The notes: generated by a model not told the origin, from the sequence alone. A stretch of DNA of 64,000 nucleotides from NORP240 sp038134485 (GCA_038134485.1 JAYPVG010000017.1:1-64000), one strand, 5' to 3'; positions 8,429 to 18,311 are shown, counted from the stretch's first letter. Made by a program: numbers and translations.

Positions 8429-9715
8429 CTAAGAAAAAGGATGCTTCAACACAATAGTTTCAGAACGGTCCGGGCCGGTGGATATGATGTCAACTGGTGC
8501 TTCGATAACATTTTCGATAAAACGGATGTAAGCTCGGGCATTGTTCGGGAGCTGCTCTATGTTCCTGACACCGACAGTGGACTCCCGCCAACCGGGCAAT
8601 TCCTCATAGATCGGCTGCAGGTTTTCTGAACCATCAACATTCATTAACCAAGACGACACCATGCCACTCCCGCCCCGGTAACCGGTGCATACCTTGACCG
8701 AATCAAGGCCATCTAGTACATCAAGCTTGGTGAGACAGATCCCCGAAATACTGTTTACCCGAATCGCCTGCCTAACCGCTGCGGCATCAAACCAGCCACA
8801 GCGTCTGTCCCTGCCGGTGGTAGCGCCTTTCTCCCGGCCGACCGTCGCCAAATGTCTACCGACATCATCAAATAATTCCGTCGGAAATGGTCCGGCGCCA
8901 ACCCGGGTTGAATAGGCCTTGGTAATACCCAACACGTAATCCAGAAATAAGGGTCCGTATCCACTGCCGGTCGCAGTCCCCCCAGCCGTAGTATTGGACG
9001 AGGTAACAAAGGGATAGGTGCCGTGATCAATATCCAGCAAGGAACCCTGGGCACCTTCAAAAAGAATATCGTCACCCTTTTTGCGGCGACCGTGGAGCAA
9101 CTCGACGGTATCACCGACCATGGGCGCAATCCGCTGAATCAGCGTAAGGCTGTCGTTCAGAGTTTGCTGAAAATCTACCTTATCCATCCCGTAGTATTTC
9201 TCCAGCACAAAATTGTGATAGTCCATCAGCCCTTCCAGTCTAGCCTGGAACTGGTCTTGATTAAGAGCCTCTGCAAGCCGAATGCCGCGTCGAGCAACCT
9301 TGTCTTCGTATGCGGGACCGATTCCACGACCTGTTGTACCCAGTCGCTGTGTATCGCGTGCCTGATCCAGTGCCACGTGGGTTGGCAATATCAAGGGACA
9401 GGCACCACTGATTTTCAATTTGTCCCGCACCGGGATACCTCGAGCCTCGAGCTCGGCGATTTCTTTCCACAACGCTTCAAGGCTTAGGACTACCCCATTG
9501 CCGATAACGCAATCCACTCCATCTCTGAGGATACCCGACGGCAGCAGGTGCAGAACGGTTTTCCGACCTTCGATAACGAGGGTATGGCCTGCATTGTGGC
9601 CGCCCTGAAATCGCACAACCACTTTTGCCTGATCGGTTAATAAATCGACTATTTTGCCTTTGCCCTCATCACCCCATTGGGTGCCAAGCACTACTACACT
9701 TTTTCCCATTATCAA
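8429..9715 (-). CDS. purA: Adenylosuccinate synthetase
   Basis: A 428-residue cytosolic enzyme that joins IMP and aspartate at the cost of GTP, the first committed step from IMP to AMP. The signature GTQWGDEGKGK is at residues 11-21, containing the catalytic aspartate and the P-loop-like glycine-rich segment. GTTGRGIGPAYEDK and the IMP-binding ATTGRDRRCGWFD segments follow. Full family length. Translation may begin at the ATG two codons later (9709), where most homologues start. It is the last gene of the hfq superoperon, 43 bases after hisZ, as in many gammaproteobacteria. Confidence 0.97.
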   Translation of the reverse strand: MIMGKSVVVLGTQWGDEGKGKIVDLLTDQAKVVVRFQGGHNAGHTLVIEGRKTVLHLLPSGILRDGVDCVIGNGVVLSLEALWKEIAELEARGIPVRDKLKISGACPLILPTHVALDQARDTQRLGTTGRGIGPAYEDKVARRGIRLAEALNQDQFQARLEGLMDYHNFVLEKYYGMDKVDFQQTLNDSLTLIQRIAPMVGDTVELLHGRRKKGDDILFEGAQGSLLDIDHGTYPFVTSSNTTAGGTATGSGYGPLFLDYVLGITKAYSTRVGAGPFPTELFDDVGRHLATVGREKGATTGRDRRCGWFDAAAVRQAIRVNSISGICLTKLDVLDGLDSVKVCTGYRGGSGMVSSWLMNVDGSENLQPIYEELPGWRESTVGVRNIEQLPNNARAYIRFIENVIEAPVDIISTGPDRSETIVLKHPFS

Positions 9716-9758
9716 CCGTCCACTTCTCTGTTACAGACCTTGCCTGGAGAGGCGTTCT

Positions 9759-10982
9759 CTAACTGACATCCTGATTGAACCGCTTAATTTCCCAAGTATC
9801 GCCGGTTTTACCCAGGAATCTGTCGCACCCCAGCGCCGCTGCCTCGTCTGGTGACAGGGCACCAGCATCAAGGTCGCTGATGACAATCTCACCCTTGCTA
9901 CGCAGGTCCGCGACCAGCTTGGCCAGTCCTGCATCATCCACAGCGGGAGCCAATATTCCCGACGGTCTGATAAACTCTCGCTGCGTGAGTTTTGCGAGGG
10001 TCTTCAAGTCACAATCAAAACCCGAGGCCGGTCTGGCGCGGCCGAATACTTCGCCAATGTCATTATAACGACCACCTTTTGCCACTGCTCTTCCACTATC
10101 AGGCGTATAGGCCGCGAACACGATCCCTGTATGATATTCGTAGCCTCTCAATTCACACAGGTCGAAACACAGCACCACGTCCTCATTCTGTCCCCCCACG
10201 CGCGCCGCGATAGCTTCCAACTCGGCGAGTTCCCGACGCACCGACTCGGGCGCATCGTCAAATACCTCCAGAGCGCGGGCGAGGATTTCCCTGTCTCCAC
10301 TCAATCGCGTTAACTCGCAAAGCTTTTCCCGCAAAGTGTCATCCGACACAACTTCCTGCAACATGGCATCTATTTCTGCGTAAGCTTTACGCTGCACCAG
10401 ATCAAATAAGACAGTCTCGGTTTTTTCGTCAAGACCTGCTGCTGCCACCAAGCTCCGGAATATACCCACATGCCCAAGCACAAGGTGGACATCACGGATG
10501 TCTGCGTGTCTGAGCGTATCTAGCATCAGGCAGATCAGCTCTACATCTGCTTCCGTGCCGGTATGACCGAACAATTCCGCGCCGACTCGGAACGGAACAC
10601 GCGAAGTCAGTAAACCTCGTGGTTTGGTATGCAGTACGCTGTCGGCGTAGCACAGGCGGACGACCCCTGCCCTATTCAGGCAGTGCGCGTCGATGCGGGC
10701 AACCTGGGGAGTAATGTCAGCTCTGATGCCCATCATCCTCCCGCTCATCTGATCGGTTACTTTAAAGGTATGTAAATCCAGATCATGGGATTTCCCGACC
10801 AGTAACGAATCGAGAAACTCAACCAACGGTGTCATTACCAGCTGATATCCCCATCCCGCGAACAGATCGAGAGTCTCCCGACGCAGCGATTCCAGCACAA
10901 ATGCTTCGTCTGGCAGTATTTCCTCAACACCCTCAGGTAGTAACCACCGGTCTGCAGCACTCATTTCCCTATCCCCCGACAA
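9759..10982 (-). CDS. hisZ: ATP phosphoribosyltransferase regulatory subunit
   Basis: A 407-residue paralog of histidyl-tRNA synthetase lacking the anticodon domain. It partners with short-form HisG to catalyse and feedback-regulate the first step of histidine biosynthesis. The N-terminal DRWLLPEGVEEILPDEA and the class II synthetase-like core with MMGIRADITPQVARI (motif 2 region) identify it. The YEYHTGIVFAAY and VAKGGRYNDIGEVFG blocks follow. Location between hflC/DUF2065 and purA is the standard position in Pseudomonas-type genomes. Its presence predicts a short HisG elsewhere in the genome. Confidence 0.95.
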   Translation of the reverse strand: MSGDREMSAADRWLLPEGVEEILPDEAFVLESLRRETLDLFAGWGYQLVMTPLVEFLDSLLVGKSHDLDLHTFKVTDQMSGRMMGIRADITPQVARIDAHCLNRAGVVRLCYADSVLHTKPRGLLTSRVPFRVGAELFGHTGTEADVELICLMLDTLRHADIRDVHLVLGHVGIFRSLVAAAGLDEKTETVLFDLVQRKAYAEIDAMLQEVVSDDTLREKLCELTRLSGDREILARALEVFDDAPESVRRELAELEAIAARVGGQNEDVVLCFDLCELRGYEYHTGIVFAAYTPDSGRAVAKGGRYNDIGEVFGRARPASGFDCDLKTLAKLTQREFIRPSGILAPAVDDAGLAKLVADLRSKGEIVISDLDAGALSPDEAAALGCDRFLGKTGDTWEIKRFNQDVS

Positions 10983-11004
10983 TAACGCCGGAAATCAATA
11001 AGAT

Positions 11005-11190
11005 TCAATTAACTAAATAGAGCAAAGCGGTCCCGGCCAGCATACTGGCAAGACCCACCAATCTCATGGTACTGTCATCGACCTGCTCTATTGCTTCAAG
11101 CATTCGTCGCCAACGACCTGGCGCAATAAAAGGCAGCATGCCTTCGATCACAAGCATCAGACAAAATGCCACCGCTAGCTGATGAAGCAT
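11005..11190 (-). CDS. DUF2065 family inner-membrane protein (YjeT-like)
   Basis: A 61-residue protein with two hydrophobic segments (about residues 5-23 and 43-60) separated by an amphipathic stretch containing PGRWRRMLEAIEQ. This is the full DUF2065 pattern, and E. coli YjeT occupies the same place after hflC. Function is not established. It is 22 bases before hisZ on the same strand. Confidence 0.85.
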   Translation of the reverse strand: MLHQLAVAFCLMLVIEGMLPFIAPGRWRRMLEAIEQVDDSTMRLVGLASMLAGTALLYLVN

Positions 11191-11296
11191 GTGAAGACCC
11201 CGCGTTTCTAACCGTCTTACCCTTTCTTACCCTGAGATACACTCGAAGCTGGTTCAGCCTTCAACCATCTTCGCGCTTTTTACACATCAGACAAAC

Positions 11297-11330
11297 GAAA
11301 AACCCAAGCAACAGTGTCGCCATTGCTTGA
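11297..11330 (-). terminator. Probable rho-independent terminator after hflC
   Basis: On the minus strand CAAGCAA (11329-11323) pairs perfectly with TTGCTTG (11311-11305) around an 11-base loop, followed by GG and five T residues. It lies about 75 bases after the hflC stop and before the DUF2065 gene, so it may separate hflKC from hisZ-purA or attenuate read-through. Confidence 0.55.
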
Positions 11331-11403
11331 GTCTGTGAAGAATACCCTGTCCAGTCGGTTCTTATTGAGTTTCTCGTGACGACGCAGCTCACTGCTGCCC
11401 GGG

Positions 11404-12270
11404 TCAGTTCGTCGGCCTGTTGTTTAGAAATCTGAAATAATCGCTATCCGGATCGATAAGCAGAAAATCCGACTTAGAACTGAAGGTCGAGCGATACGCG
11501 TTAAGGCTCCTGGTAAACGCAAAAAATTCCGGATCCTCATTGTACGCCCCGGCGTAAATTCCGGTGGCTTCCGCATCCCCCTCTCCCCGAATCTGCTCGG
11601 CGTCTCGGTAAGCTTCGGCAAGATAAATCGCGACCCGGCGGTCCGCATCCGCCCGGATACCGATCGCCAGTTCTTCTCCGCGAGAACGAAGTTCCTGGGC
11701 CTCACGGTTACGCTCCGTCGTCATCCTCTCGTACACCGACGAGCGAACGTCGTCTGGCAAGTCTATACGCTTCACCCGGACATCTATTACCTCGATGCCG
11801 ATATCCCGCGCTGTTGTCTCATTCAGTTCGCCTGTTATCGCTACCATGAGCGCATCCCGCTCTCCAGCCACCACTTCCTGCAAGGTTCGGGCGCCAAACT
11901 GGTCGCGTAATCCGTCATTAATCCTTTCTGCCAGCAGCAGCTGCGCACGACGCAGATCGCCCTGGTTGGCGACGTAGAATTGGCCCACATCGACTATACG
12001 AAATTTCGCATAGGAGTCCACCATCAAGGCCTTCTGCTCCAGTGTCAGGAAGCGCTCCGGCTCAGCGTCAGCGGTCTGAATTCGACCGTCAAATTTTACC
12101 ACCCGGTTAACCCAGGGCAACTTCGCATGTAGCCCGGGGGAAATATCCGGATCGACTAGTTCACCAAACTGGAGTAATACCGCCCGTTCGGTTTCCCTGA
12201 CGACAAACAGGGTGTTACTGGCAACGAGCACCAGCGCAAACAGCAGAAATATTGCGATTGTGTTCTTCAT
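11404..12270 (-). CDS. hflC: HflC, SPFH-family modulator of FtsH
   Basis: A 288-residue inner-membrane protein whose band-7/SPFH domain faces the periplasm. With HflK it forms a large ring that surrounds FtsH and tunes membrane-protein quality control. An N-terminal anchor (about residues 4-22) is followed directly by VVRETERAVLLQFGEL, the SPFH opening. A long charged helical region around TTERNREAQELRSRGEE and the late AYRSTFSSKSDFLLIDPDSDYFRF are family hallmarks. Its ATG sits one base after the hflK stop, so the two are translationally coupled. Confidence 0.96.
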   Translation of the reverse strand: MKNTIAIFLLFALVLVASNTLFVVRETERAVLLQFGELVDPDISPGLHAKLPWVNRVVKFDGRIQTADAEPERFLTLEQKALMVDSYAKFRIVDVGQFYVANQGDLRRAQLLLAERINDGLRDQFGARTLQEVVAGERDALMVAITGELNETTARDIGIEVIDVRVKRIDLPDDVRSSVYERMTTERNREAQELRSRGEELAIGIRADADRRVAIYLAEAYRDAEQIRGEGDAEATGIYAGAYNEDPEFFAFTRSLNAYRSTFSSKSDFLLIDPDSDYFRFLNNRPTN

Positions 12271-12271
12271 A

Positions 12272-13468
12272 TTAGCGTCCCCTACCGCTGTTTAATCGCG
12301 AGCGATCCACGGCATTGGTGCCGCTCGGAGCCGGGAGATAGGGTGCCAGGCGATTGGCAAGATCCTGAAGCTCTCGGCTGGAATTGGGCACAGTCGCCGC
12401 CGACGTGGATCCGGCGTTGTCTAAAATTTTATCCAGCGGCAGGTACATCATGTTGTTCCCGCCATCGACGTCTACCATGATCTTGCTGGCATTCGCCATC
12501 ACGTTTTCTATGGCATCGATATAAAGCCGCTCGCGCGTCACCTCTGGCGCTTTTTGATATTCAGACAGTAACTGGCTGAATCGGGAAGCGTCGCCCTCTG
12601 CTCTCGCAATAACTTCCTGTTTGTAGGCGTTCGCTTGCTCAATCGTCTGTTGCGCTTCGCCGCGCGCTTCAGGGATAACCCGATTGGCGTATTGCTGGGC
12701 CTGGTTTTGCACCCGCTGCTCATCTTCTCGAGCACGAATTACATCGTCAAATGCCTCTCGAACGGCATTAGGCGGCTGCGCATCCGTCACGTTGACCTGG
12801 CTCACCAGTATGCCGGTCTGGTAGGTGTTCATGTAATCTTGCAACCTGACCTCGACATCGTCGGCAACTGTCGCACGCCCTGTGGTAAGAATCTGGTCCA
12901 TGTAGTTCTCCCCGACGACGTGCCGGATAGCAGACTCTGATGCGTTTTGCAGGCTTAGCTCCGGATCCTGAACAGCAATGACGTAACTGATCGGATCCTC
13001 GATTCGATACTGAACGGTGACTGTCAGGTTGATGATATTCTCGTCAGTGGTCAGCATGTCATTGACGAACTGTCGACTGTTCAATCGCTGCACGTTGACC
13101 CTGTTTACTTCGTCGATGATTGGCGGATTCCAGTGCAAGCCGGGCACAACGACTTCATTCAGCACTCGACCGAAGCGCAAAACCACTCCTCGCTCCGCCT
13201 CGTCGACTGTATAGAAGCCCATAAAGCCCCACACGACAACCACGGTCAACAGGAGTCCACCCAGCATGCCGGCGCTCAACTTTGCATTGCCGTTCCCGGA
13301 TCCTGAATTTCCTGAGGATTTGCTGCCTCCGCCGAACAGCGAATTGAGTCTTTTGGTCAGGTTTTTCAGGACCTCATCGATATCCGGGGGACCATCGTTA
13401 CCACCACGGCGGCCACCACCCCAGGGGTCGTTGTTGTCACCGTCATTTCCAGGTTCGTTCCAGGCCAT
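12272..13468 (-). CDS. hflK: HflK, SPFH-family modulator of FtsH
   Basis: A 398-residue partner of HflC. The N-terminus MAWNEPGNDGDNNDPWGGG is the glycine-, asparagine- and aspartate-rich cytoplasmic tail typical of HflK. A single membrane helix (about residues 66-86) is followed by TVDEAERGVVLRFGR, the SPFH domain, and a long helical stalk. The open frame extends 26 codons further upstream, but the conserved MAWNEPG start at 13468 is clearly the right one. The C-terminal tail is low-complexity. Encoded between hflX and hflC. Confidence 0.95.
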   Translation of the reverse strand: MAWNEPGNDGDNNDPWGGGRRGGNDGPPDIDEVLKNLTKRLNSLFGGGSKSSGNSGSGNGNAKLSAGMLGGLLLTVVVVWGFMGFYTVDEAERGVVLRFGRVLNEVVVPGLHWNPPIIDEVNRVNVQRLNSRQFVNDMLTTDENIINLTVTVQYRIEDPISYVIAVQDPELSLQNASESAIRHVVGENYMDQILTTGRATVADDVEVRLQDYMNTYQTGILVSQVNVTDAQPPNAVREAFDDVIRAREDEQRVQNQAQQYANRVIPEARGEAQQTIEQANAYKQEVIARAEGDASRFSQLLSEYQKAPEVTRERLYIDAIENVMANASKIMVDVDGGNNMMYLPLDKILDNAGSTSAATVPNSSRELQDLANRLAPYLPAPSGTNAVDRSRLNSGRGR

Positions 13469-13630
13469 GCGCTTCTCCAGAGCTTTTTTGCCGCAGGGGC
13501 GTGATTTTAACGAATAATCAGGCTTTAACACAGCTTTTGCGGCCAAATGCGGTTTCAGCTGCGATCATTGCTCCCACTTGGTGTCCAGGTGATGCATTGC
13601 TTCTTTTGTTGGACCTAGCAGAAACCGGAA

Positions 13631-14962
13631 TCAGAGCGGCCCTGCTGCCTGATCAACGCGCAGGGCGGGATGTTCTAGCTGGTAATCGGCGTCCTGCCGA
13701 AGACCCTCCTGGTCAAGTATTCTCATCAGGCTACTACGCGCCAATTTGACTTTTAGATGATAGAGCCCCTGCTCATCCACGTCTTCATGCTCGATCGCGC
13801 CGCGGGCATAAAGCCTGCTTCTCAGCCTCGCATGAGTTGGACGCAGCACCAGGTCGTGGTGGATCAACTCACCAGACAGCAGCTCGCTGACTGCCTCCTG
13901 AAGAAACTCAATCCCCTCTCCTGTTTCAGCGGAGAGCCAGACTCGCCAGGGCCTGCCCTGAGCGTCTCTGTCAATACAAGGTGGCCTGTCATCCAGAAGG
14001 TCAATCTTGTTAAAAACCTGCAGGATTGGAATTTTTCGGGCACCAATTTCTTCAAGTACAGCTTCTACCTCGTGCATTAGCTGATTATGGGATTCATTGG
14101 CAGCATCCACGACGTGGAGCAAAAGATCCGCCAGCGAAGTCTCTTCGAGCGTTGCCCGAAAAGCTTCCACGAGCTGATGCGGAAGGTGGCTTATGAATCC
14201 TACGGTATCGGCGAAAATTGTCTTCCCAAAGGCAGGCACAGTGACGGCTCTCAAGGTCGAGTCCAGTGTCGCAAACAGCTGGTCGGCTGCATAGGTGTCT
14301 GCACGGGTAATCTGGTTGAACAGGGTTGATTTACCGGCATTGGTATAACCAACGAGTGAAACGGTTGGCACCTCGGCTCGCTGTCTCGAACGACGTCCCT
14401 GATTCCGCTGCGCCCGGACTCGAGCGAGACCCTTATCAATGGATTTGATTCGCTGGCGGATCATACGCTGGTCCAATTCAAGCTGGGTTTCACCGGCGCC
14501 CCTCAATCCGATGCCACCTTTCTGCCTGTCCAGGTGAGTCCAGCCTCGCTTCAGTCGCGTACTCATGTGCTGCAGCTGCGCCAACTCCACCTGAAGCTTA
14601 CCTTCATGACTGCGTGCACGCTGGGCGAATATATCAAGAATGAGGCCGGTGCGATCCAGCACTCGACAGCGCAGACGCCGCTCCAGATTTCTCTCCTGGC
14701 TCGGTGACAGTGTATGGTTGAATATGACTAACTGAGCATCGTGAAAGGCGACAGCATCTGCAATCTCCTGCAATTTGCCGCTACCGACAAAATAGGTGGG
14801 CGCTGGTTGCTTGCGACTGCCGGTAATGAAGTCTGCCGGATCTCCTCCGGCAGACAGCACCAGCTCTTCAAATTCCCGAGGGTCTTCCTGTTCATAATCC
14901 GAATCGATCGATATATGAACCAGAATTGCTATTTCGCCCGTTTCGGGCCGCTCAAAAAACAA
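13631..14962 (-). CDS. hflX: HflX, ribosome-associated GTPase
   Basis: A 443-residue GTPase that binds the 50S subunit and splits stalled or heat-damaged ribosomes. The N-terminal HflX domain carries SGGDPADFITGSRKQP and the glycine-rich FVGSGKLQEIAD segment. The G domain has the P-loop GYTNAGKST at about residues 203-211, then DTVGFISHLPHQL (G3) and FNKIDL (G4). Length fits the family, with a C-terminal domain of about 60 residues. It starts 14 bases after the hfq stop, the usual hfq-hflX pairing. Confidence 0.96.
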   Translation of the reverse strand: MFFERPETGEIAILVHISIDSDYEQEDPREFEELVLSAGGDPADFITGSRKQPAPTYFVGSGKLQEIADAVAFHDAQLVIFNHTLSPSQERNLERRLRCRVLDRTGLILDIFAQRARSHEGKLQVELAQLQHMSTRLKRGWTHLDRQKGGIGLRGAGETQLELDQRMIRQRIKSIDKGLARVRAQRNQGRRSRQRAEVPTVSLVGYTNAGKSTLFNQITRADTYAADQLFATLDSTLRAVTVPAFGKTIFADTVGFISHLPHQLVEAFRATLEETSLADLLLHVVDAANESHNQLMHEVEAVLEEIGARKIPILQVFNKIDLLDDRPPCIDRDAQGRPWRVWLSAETGEGIEFLQEAVSELLSGELIHHDLVLRPTHARLRSRLYARGAIEHEDVDEQGLYHLKVKLARSSLMRILDQEGLRQDADYQLEHPALRVDQAAGPL

Positions 14963-14976
14963 TAAATTACCTCTAA

Positions 14977-15252
14977 TCAGGCAGTATTGCCGAAGTTCTC
15001 ATCCGTTTCACCAGCGCCCTGATCATTTTGACCGGACGTGGGTATCCTGACTGTTCGGGCTGGAACCACAGTGGAAATCGCATGTTTGTATACCATCTGG
15101 TTTACTGCGTTTTTCAGAACAATCACGAATTGATCAAACGACTCGATCTGTCCCTGTAACTTGATTCCGCTTACCAGATAGATAGAAACTGGTACCCGTT
15201 CTTTTCTCAACACGTTCAGAAAAGGGTCTTGTAAAGTATGCCCCTTTGACAT
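14977..15252 (-). CDS. hfq: RNA chaperone Hfq
   Basis: A 91-residue Sm-fold protein that forms a hexameric ring and pairs small RNAs with mRNAs. Sm1 carries QDPFLNVLRKERVPVSIYL and the proximal-face Q8 and F residues; Sm2 holds the diagnostic YKHAIST at residues 55-61. The C-terminal tail is short and polar (SGQNDQGAGETDEN), like Pseudomonas rather than the longer E. coli tail. A good Shine-Dalgarno (AGAAAGGAG) precedes the ATG. The 129-base gap to miaA leaves room for an hfq-specific promoter. Confidence 0.98.
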   Translation of the reverse strand: MSKGHTLQDPFLNVLRKERVPVSIYLVSGIKLQGQIESFDQFVIVLKNAVNQMVYKHAISTVVPARTVRIPTSGQNDQGAGETDENFGNTA

Positions 15253-15381
15253 CAGTCTTTCTCCTTTCTATTACCTTCTTCGTTACCTTCTTGCAAAATT
15301 CGATGCGGTTATGCCTTTCTCCAGAATTGCAATGATCAACATCTGCCGCCTGAACAAACCGCGGATTTATTCATACGCTAC

Positions 15382-16359
15382 TTATATAGAGGCAGATTCA
15401 ACGAGATTCAAGAGTTGGTCGAGGGAATCATCGGCGAGGCTACCCAGAGTGGTGAGACCAGGCCAATTTCGCATCCAGGTGAATTGACGTTTCGCCAGTT
15501 GCCTCGTGGCAATGATACCTCTATCGACCATCTCGTTGTAGTCGATCTCTCCAGATAAATACCGCCAGACCTGTCGATAACCCACGGATTTTAACGCCGG
15601 CAGCTCGGGCGACAAATCTCCCCGCCGATAGAGTTTTTCCACCTCGGTAACCAGTCCTGCCTCGAGCATCGAGTGGAACCTTCGGGCAATTTTCTGGTGT
15701 AACTGACGGCGCTCATCCGGCACGATTGCCATAAAATTCAGGTCAAATGGTAGTAGCTCAGTACCAAGAGCGCTGACCTGTCCCTCAGCATGCAGTTCGG
15801 TCATAGTTCTGCCCGAAACAAGGAACACTTCCAACGCCCTCTGCAATCGCTGGGGATCATTGGGATGTATACGGCTGGCAGATCGCGGGTCAACCGCTGC
15901 CAGCCTTGCGTGAACTGCTGGCCAGCCGCTGTCCCTGGCGAGCTTTTCAATATCCGCTCGCGTGCTGGCATTCGCATGGGGCATTTCAGCAAGCCCATCA
16001 CGCAGCACTTTGAAGTAAAGCATAGTTCCGCCTACCAGCAGCGGGATACGACCTCGATCATGAATCTGCGAGATCAGGGACAGGGCATCGGTACGAAAGT
16101 CAGCAGCTGAATAGGTTTCTGCCGGGTCCCGAATATCGATAAGATGGTGGGGAGCAATGGCCAGGGTTTCCGCATCAGGTTTGCCGCTGCCGATATCCAT
16201 GCCCCGATATACCTGGGCAGAATCGACACTTATCAGTTCCACCGGCGCAGCCTGAGCCAGACGGACAGCAAGATTTGTTTTACCGCTAGCGGTTGGCCCC
16301 ATGAGACAAAATGCCACGGGCTTGGGGCGGTTCTGCAAATCCAGGTCTGATCGATGCAT
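15382..16359 (-). CDS. miaA: tRNA dimethylallyltransferase
   Basis: A 325-residue cytosolic enzyme that adds an isopentenyl group to A37 of tRNAs reading codons beginning with U. The P-loop GPTASGKT is at residues 21-28, DSAQVYRGMDIGSGKP follows, and the tRNA-contact region VGGTMLYFKVLRDGLAEMP is intact. The C-terminal RQLAKRQFTWMRNW motif is also present. Full length for the family. It lies 36 bases after mutL in the standard mutL-miaA-hfq order. Confidence 0.97.
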   Translation of the reverse strand: MHRSDLDLQNRPKPVAFCLMGPTASGKTNLAVRLAQAAPVELISVDSAQVYRGMDIGSGKPDAETLAIAPHHLIDIRDPAETYSAADFRTDALSLISQIHDRGRIPLLVGGTMLYFKVLRDGLAEMPHANASTRADIEKLARDSGWPAVHARLAAVDPRSASRIHPNDPQRLQRALEVFLVSGRTMTELHAEGQVSALGTELLPFDLNFMAIVPDERRQLHQKIARRFHSMLEAGLVTEVEKLYRRGDLSPELPALKSVGYRQVWRYLSGEIDYNEMVDRGIIATRQLAKRQFTWMRNWPGLTTLGSLADDSLDQLLNLVESASI

Positions 16360-16395
16360 AGGGCGGACGCCGAAGAAAAAATAGCAAACAGAAAT

Positions 16396-18228
16396 TTACT
16401 GACCCCGCAGAAACAGCTTGTCCAGGTCACCCATACCAAGAAAGACCCAGGTTGGACGGCCGTGATTACACTGCCCGCTTCGCTCAGTGTTCTCCATGTC
16501 TCTGAGCAGGGCATTCATTTCTGGAATGGTCAGCTGACGATTAGCCCGCACTGAATTGTGACAGGCCATGGTCGACAGCAATTCATCCTGGCGGGACTGC
16601 ACACGCTCGCTGCTGCCAAATTCAAGGACATCAGAGAGTACATCTCGCACCAGCTGCTCAACATTTGCATCTCTGAGAATAGAAGGGATCTGTCGCACGA
16701 CTATGGATTCGTCAGCAACTCGTTCGACTCCCACACCCACGCGTTCCAGGGCTTCACTCTGCTCCTCCGCGCAGCTGGCCTCTGCCTGGCTGACGCTGAG
16801 CGACAGCGGCACCAGCAACGGCTGCACCTTAAGCGTTTCGTTAGCACAGGCACTTTTCATTCGCTCATAGGTAATTCGCTCGTGCGCTGCATGCATATCA
16901 ACAATCACAAGGCCTTCCTTGTTCTGCGCGAGAATGTAAACGCCGTGTAGCTGAGCGATCGCATAGCCGAGCGGGGGAATTTCTTCATCCTCACTAAGTC
17001 GCTGATAAGCTGTCAACTGTTCCTGCACTCTCGACGGGTCGGCATTGCCCCTCGGACTGTAATAATTGCTTACCGCGTTCCCAGAGTTCCTGGCTCCAAG
17101 TCCCAGGCTGGTCTGACCCCCCCAGTCTGATCGCAAACCATCTGCCGGTCTTTGCGTCACATTCTCCAATGTCGTTGCCTGACTGGCCAACTGGTCTGCC
17201 GGGGACACCGCTGCCAGTGCCCGGTGCAGGGAACTGAAAAGAAAATCATGCACCATGCGGCTATCCCGGAATCTCACCTCGTGCTTGGTGGGATGCACAT
17301 TGACATCAACTCGTGCAGGATTCAGCTCCAGATAGAGTACAAATGCGGGATGGCGACCATGAAACAATACATCGCGGTAGGCTTGCTTAATGGCGTGAGC
17401 AATTAACTTGTCCCTGATGACCCTGCCGTTAACATAAAAATATTGCAGGTCTGCCTGACTGCGAGAAAAAGTAGGTAGGCTCACCCACCCCCAAAGAAGT
17501 AGTCCTGACCCCTCCACATTTGTGCTGACATTCACGGCAACCGTGTTGTCGATGAATGCCGGTCCGCATACCAAGGCTACCCTGCGCTGACGTTCCTGCT
17601 CTGAGTTCGCCGCCAGCAGATTGTGGATGACCCGCTGATTATGGCGGAGGACGAATGCCACATCGAAGCGGCTGAGAGCAATGCGTTTGACCACCTCTTC
17701 GATGCGAGCAAATTCAGTTTTCTCAGTGCGCAGGAATTTTTTGCGTGCCGGTGTATTGAAAAACAGGTCTCTGACTTCTACAGTGGTGCCCTGCTGATGC
17801 GCCGCGGGCGTCAGGACCGGTTGCATGTCCTGGCCCTCAGCTTCGACTTTCCATGCCTTACCGTCTTCGCTTTCAATCGCGCGGGAGCAAATTGTCAGCC
17901 GTGAAACCGAGCTGACGCTGGCCAGAGCCTCACCCCGGAATCCCAGGCTGGCGATATGCTCCAGGTCTTCCAGACTGAAAATTTTACTGGTCGCGTGGCG
18001 ACTCAGTGACAATCCGAGATCTTCCTTGGCCATCCCGGAGCCGTTGTCTCGAACCCGTAACAGCTTGCTGCCGCCACTCTCGACGTCAATCTCAATTCTG
18101 GTAGCACCTGCATCCAGGCTGTTTTCCAGTAATTCTTTGACGACTGATGCAGGTCGTTCAACCACCTCCCCGGCGGCTATCTGATTCGCCAGTCGCTGGC
18201 TCAATACGGCAATCTTTCCCATGCGCAA
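16396..18228 (-). CDS. mutL: DNA mismatch repair protein MutL
   Basis: A 610-residue GHKL ATPase that links MutS mismatch recognition to strand incision. The ATP site shows E32/N36 in KELLENSLDAG, DNGSGM at 61-66 and GFRGEAL near residue 95. The C-terminal domain near residues 443-456 carries DMHAAHERITYE, which fits the endonuclease pattern D-x-HA-x2-E-x4-E with Met for Gln, and CNHGRP near the C-terminus supplies zinc ligands. It is therefore probably a nicking MutL as in Pseudomonas, not an E. coli type that needs MutH. A start two codons in (MGKIAVL) is equally possible. Confidence 0.96.
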   Translation of the reverse strand: MRMGKIAVLSQRLANQIAAGEVVERPASVVKELLENSLDAGATRIEIDVESGGSKLLRVRDNGSGMAKEDLGLSLSRHATSKIFSLEDLEHIASLGFRGEALASVSSVSRLTICSRAIESEDGKAWKVEAEGQDMQPVLTPAAHQQGTTVEVRDLFFNTPARKKFLRTEKTEFARIEEVVKRIALSRFDVAFVLRHNQRVIHNLLAANSEQERQRRVALVCGPAFIDNTVAVNVSTNVEGSGLLLWGWVSLPTFSRSQADLQYFYVNGRVIRDKLIAHAIKQAYRDVLFHGRHPAFVLYLELNPARVDVNVHPTKHEVRFRDSRMVHDFLFSSLHRALAAVSPADQLASQATTLENVTQRPADGLRSDWGGQTSLGLGARNSGNAVSNYYSPRGNADPSRVQEQLTAYQRLSEDEEIPPLGYAIAQLHGVYILAQNKEGLVIVDMHAAHERITYERMKSACANETLKVQPLLVPLSLSVSQAEASCAEEQSEALERVGVGVERVADESIVVRQIPSILRDANVEQLVRDVLSDVLEFGSSERVQSRQDELLSTMACHNSVRANRQLTIPEMNALLRDMENTERSGQCNHGRPTWVFLGMGDLDKLFLRGQ

Positions 18229-18311
18229 TATCTTATCGCTAAGTTGTTACCTGCGTATTGTAACACCAACGAAATGCGAAGCGGCGGAGGCCAAAAAGCG
18301 CGATTAGCCTT

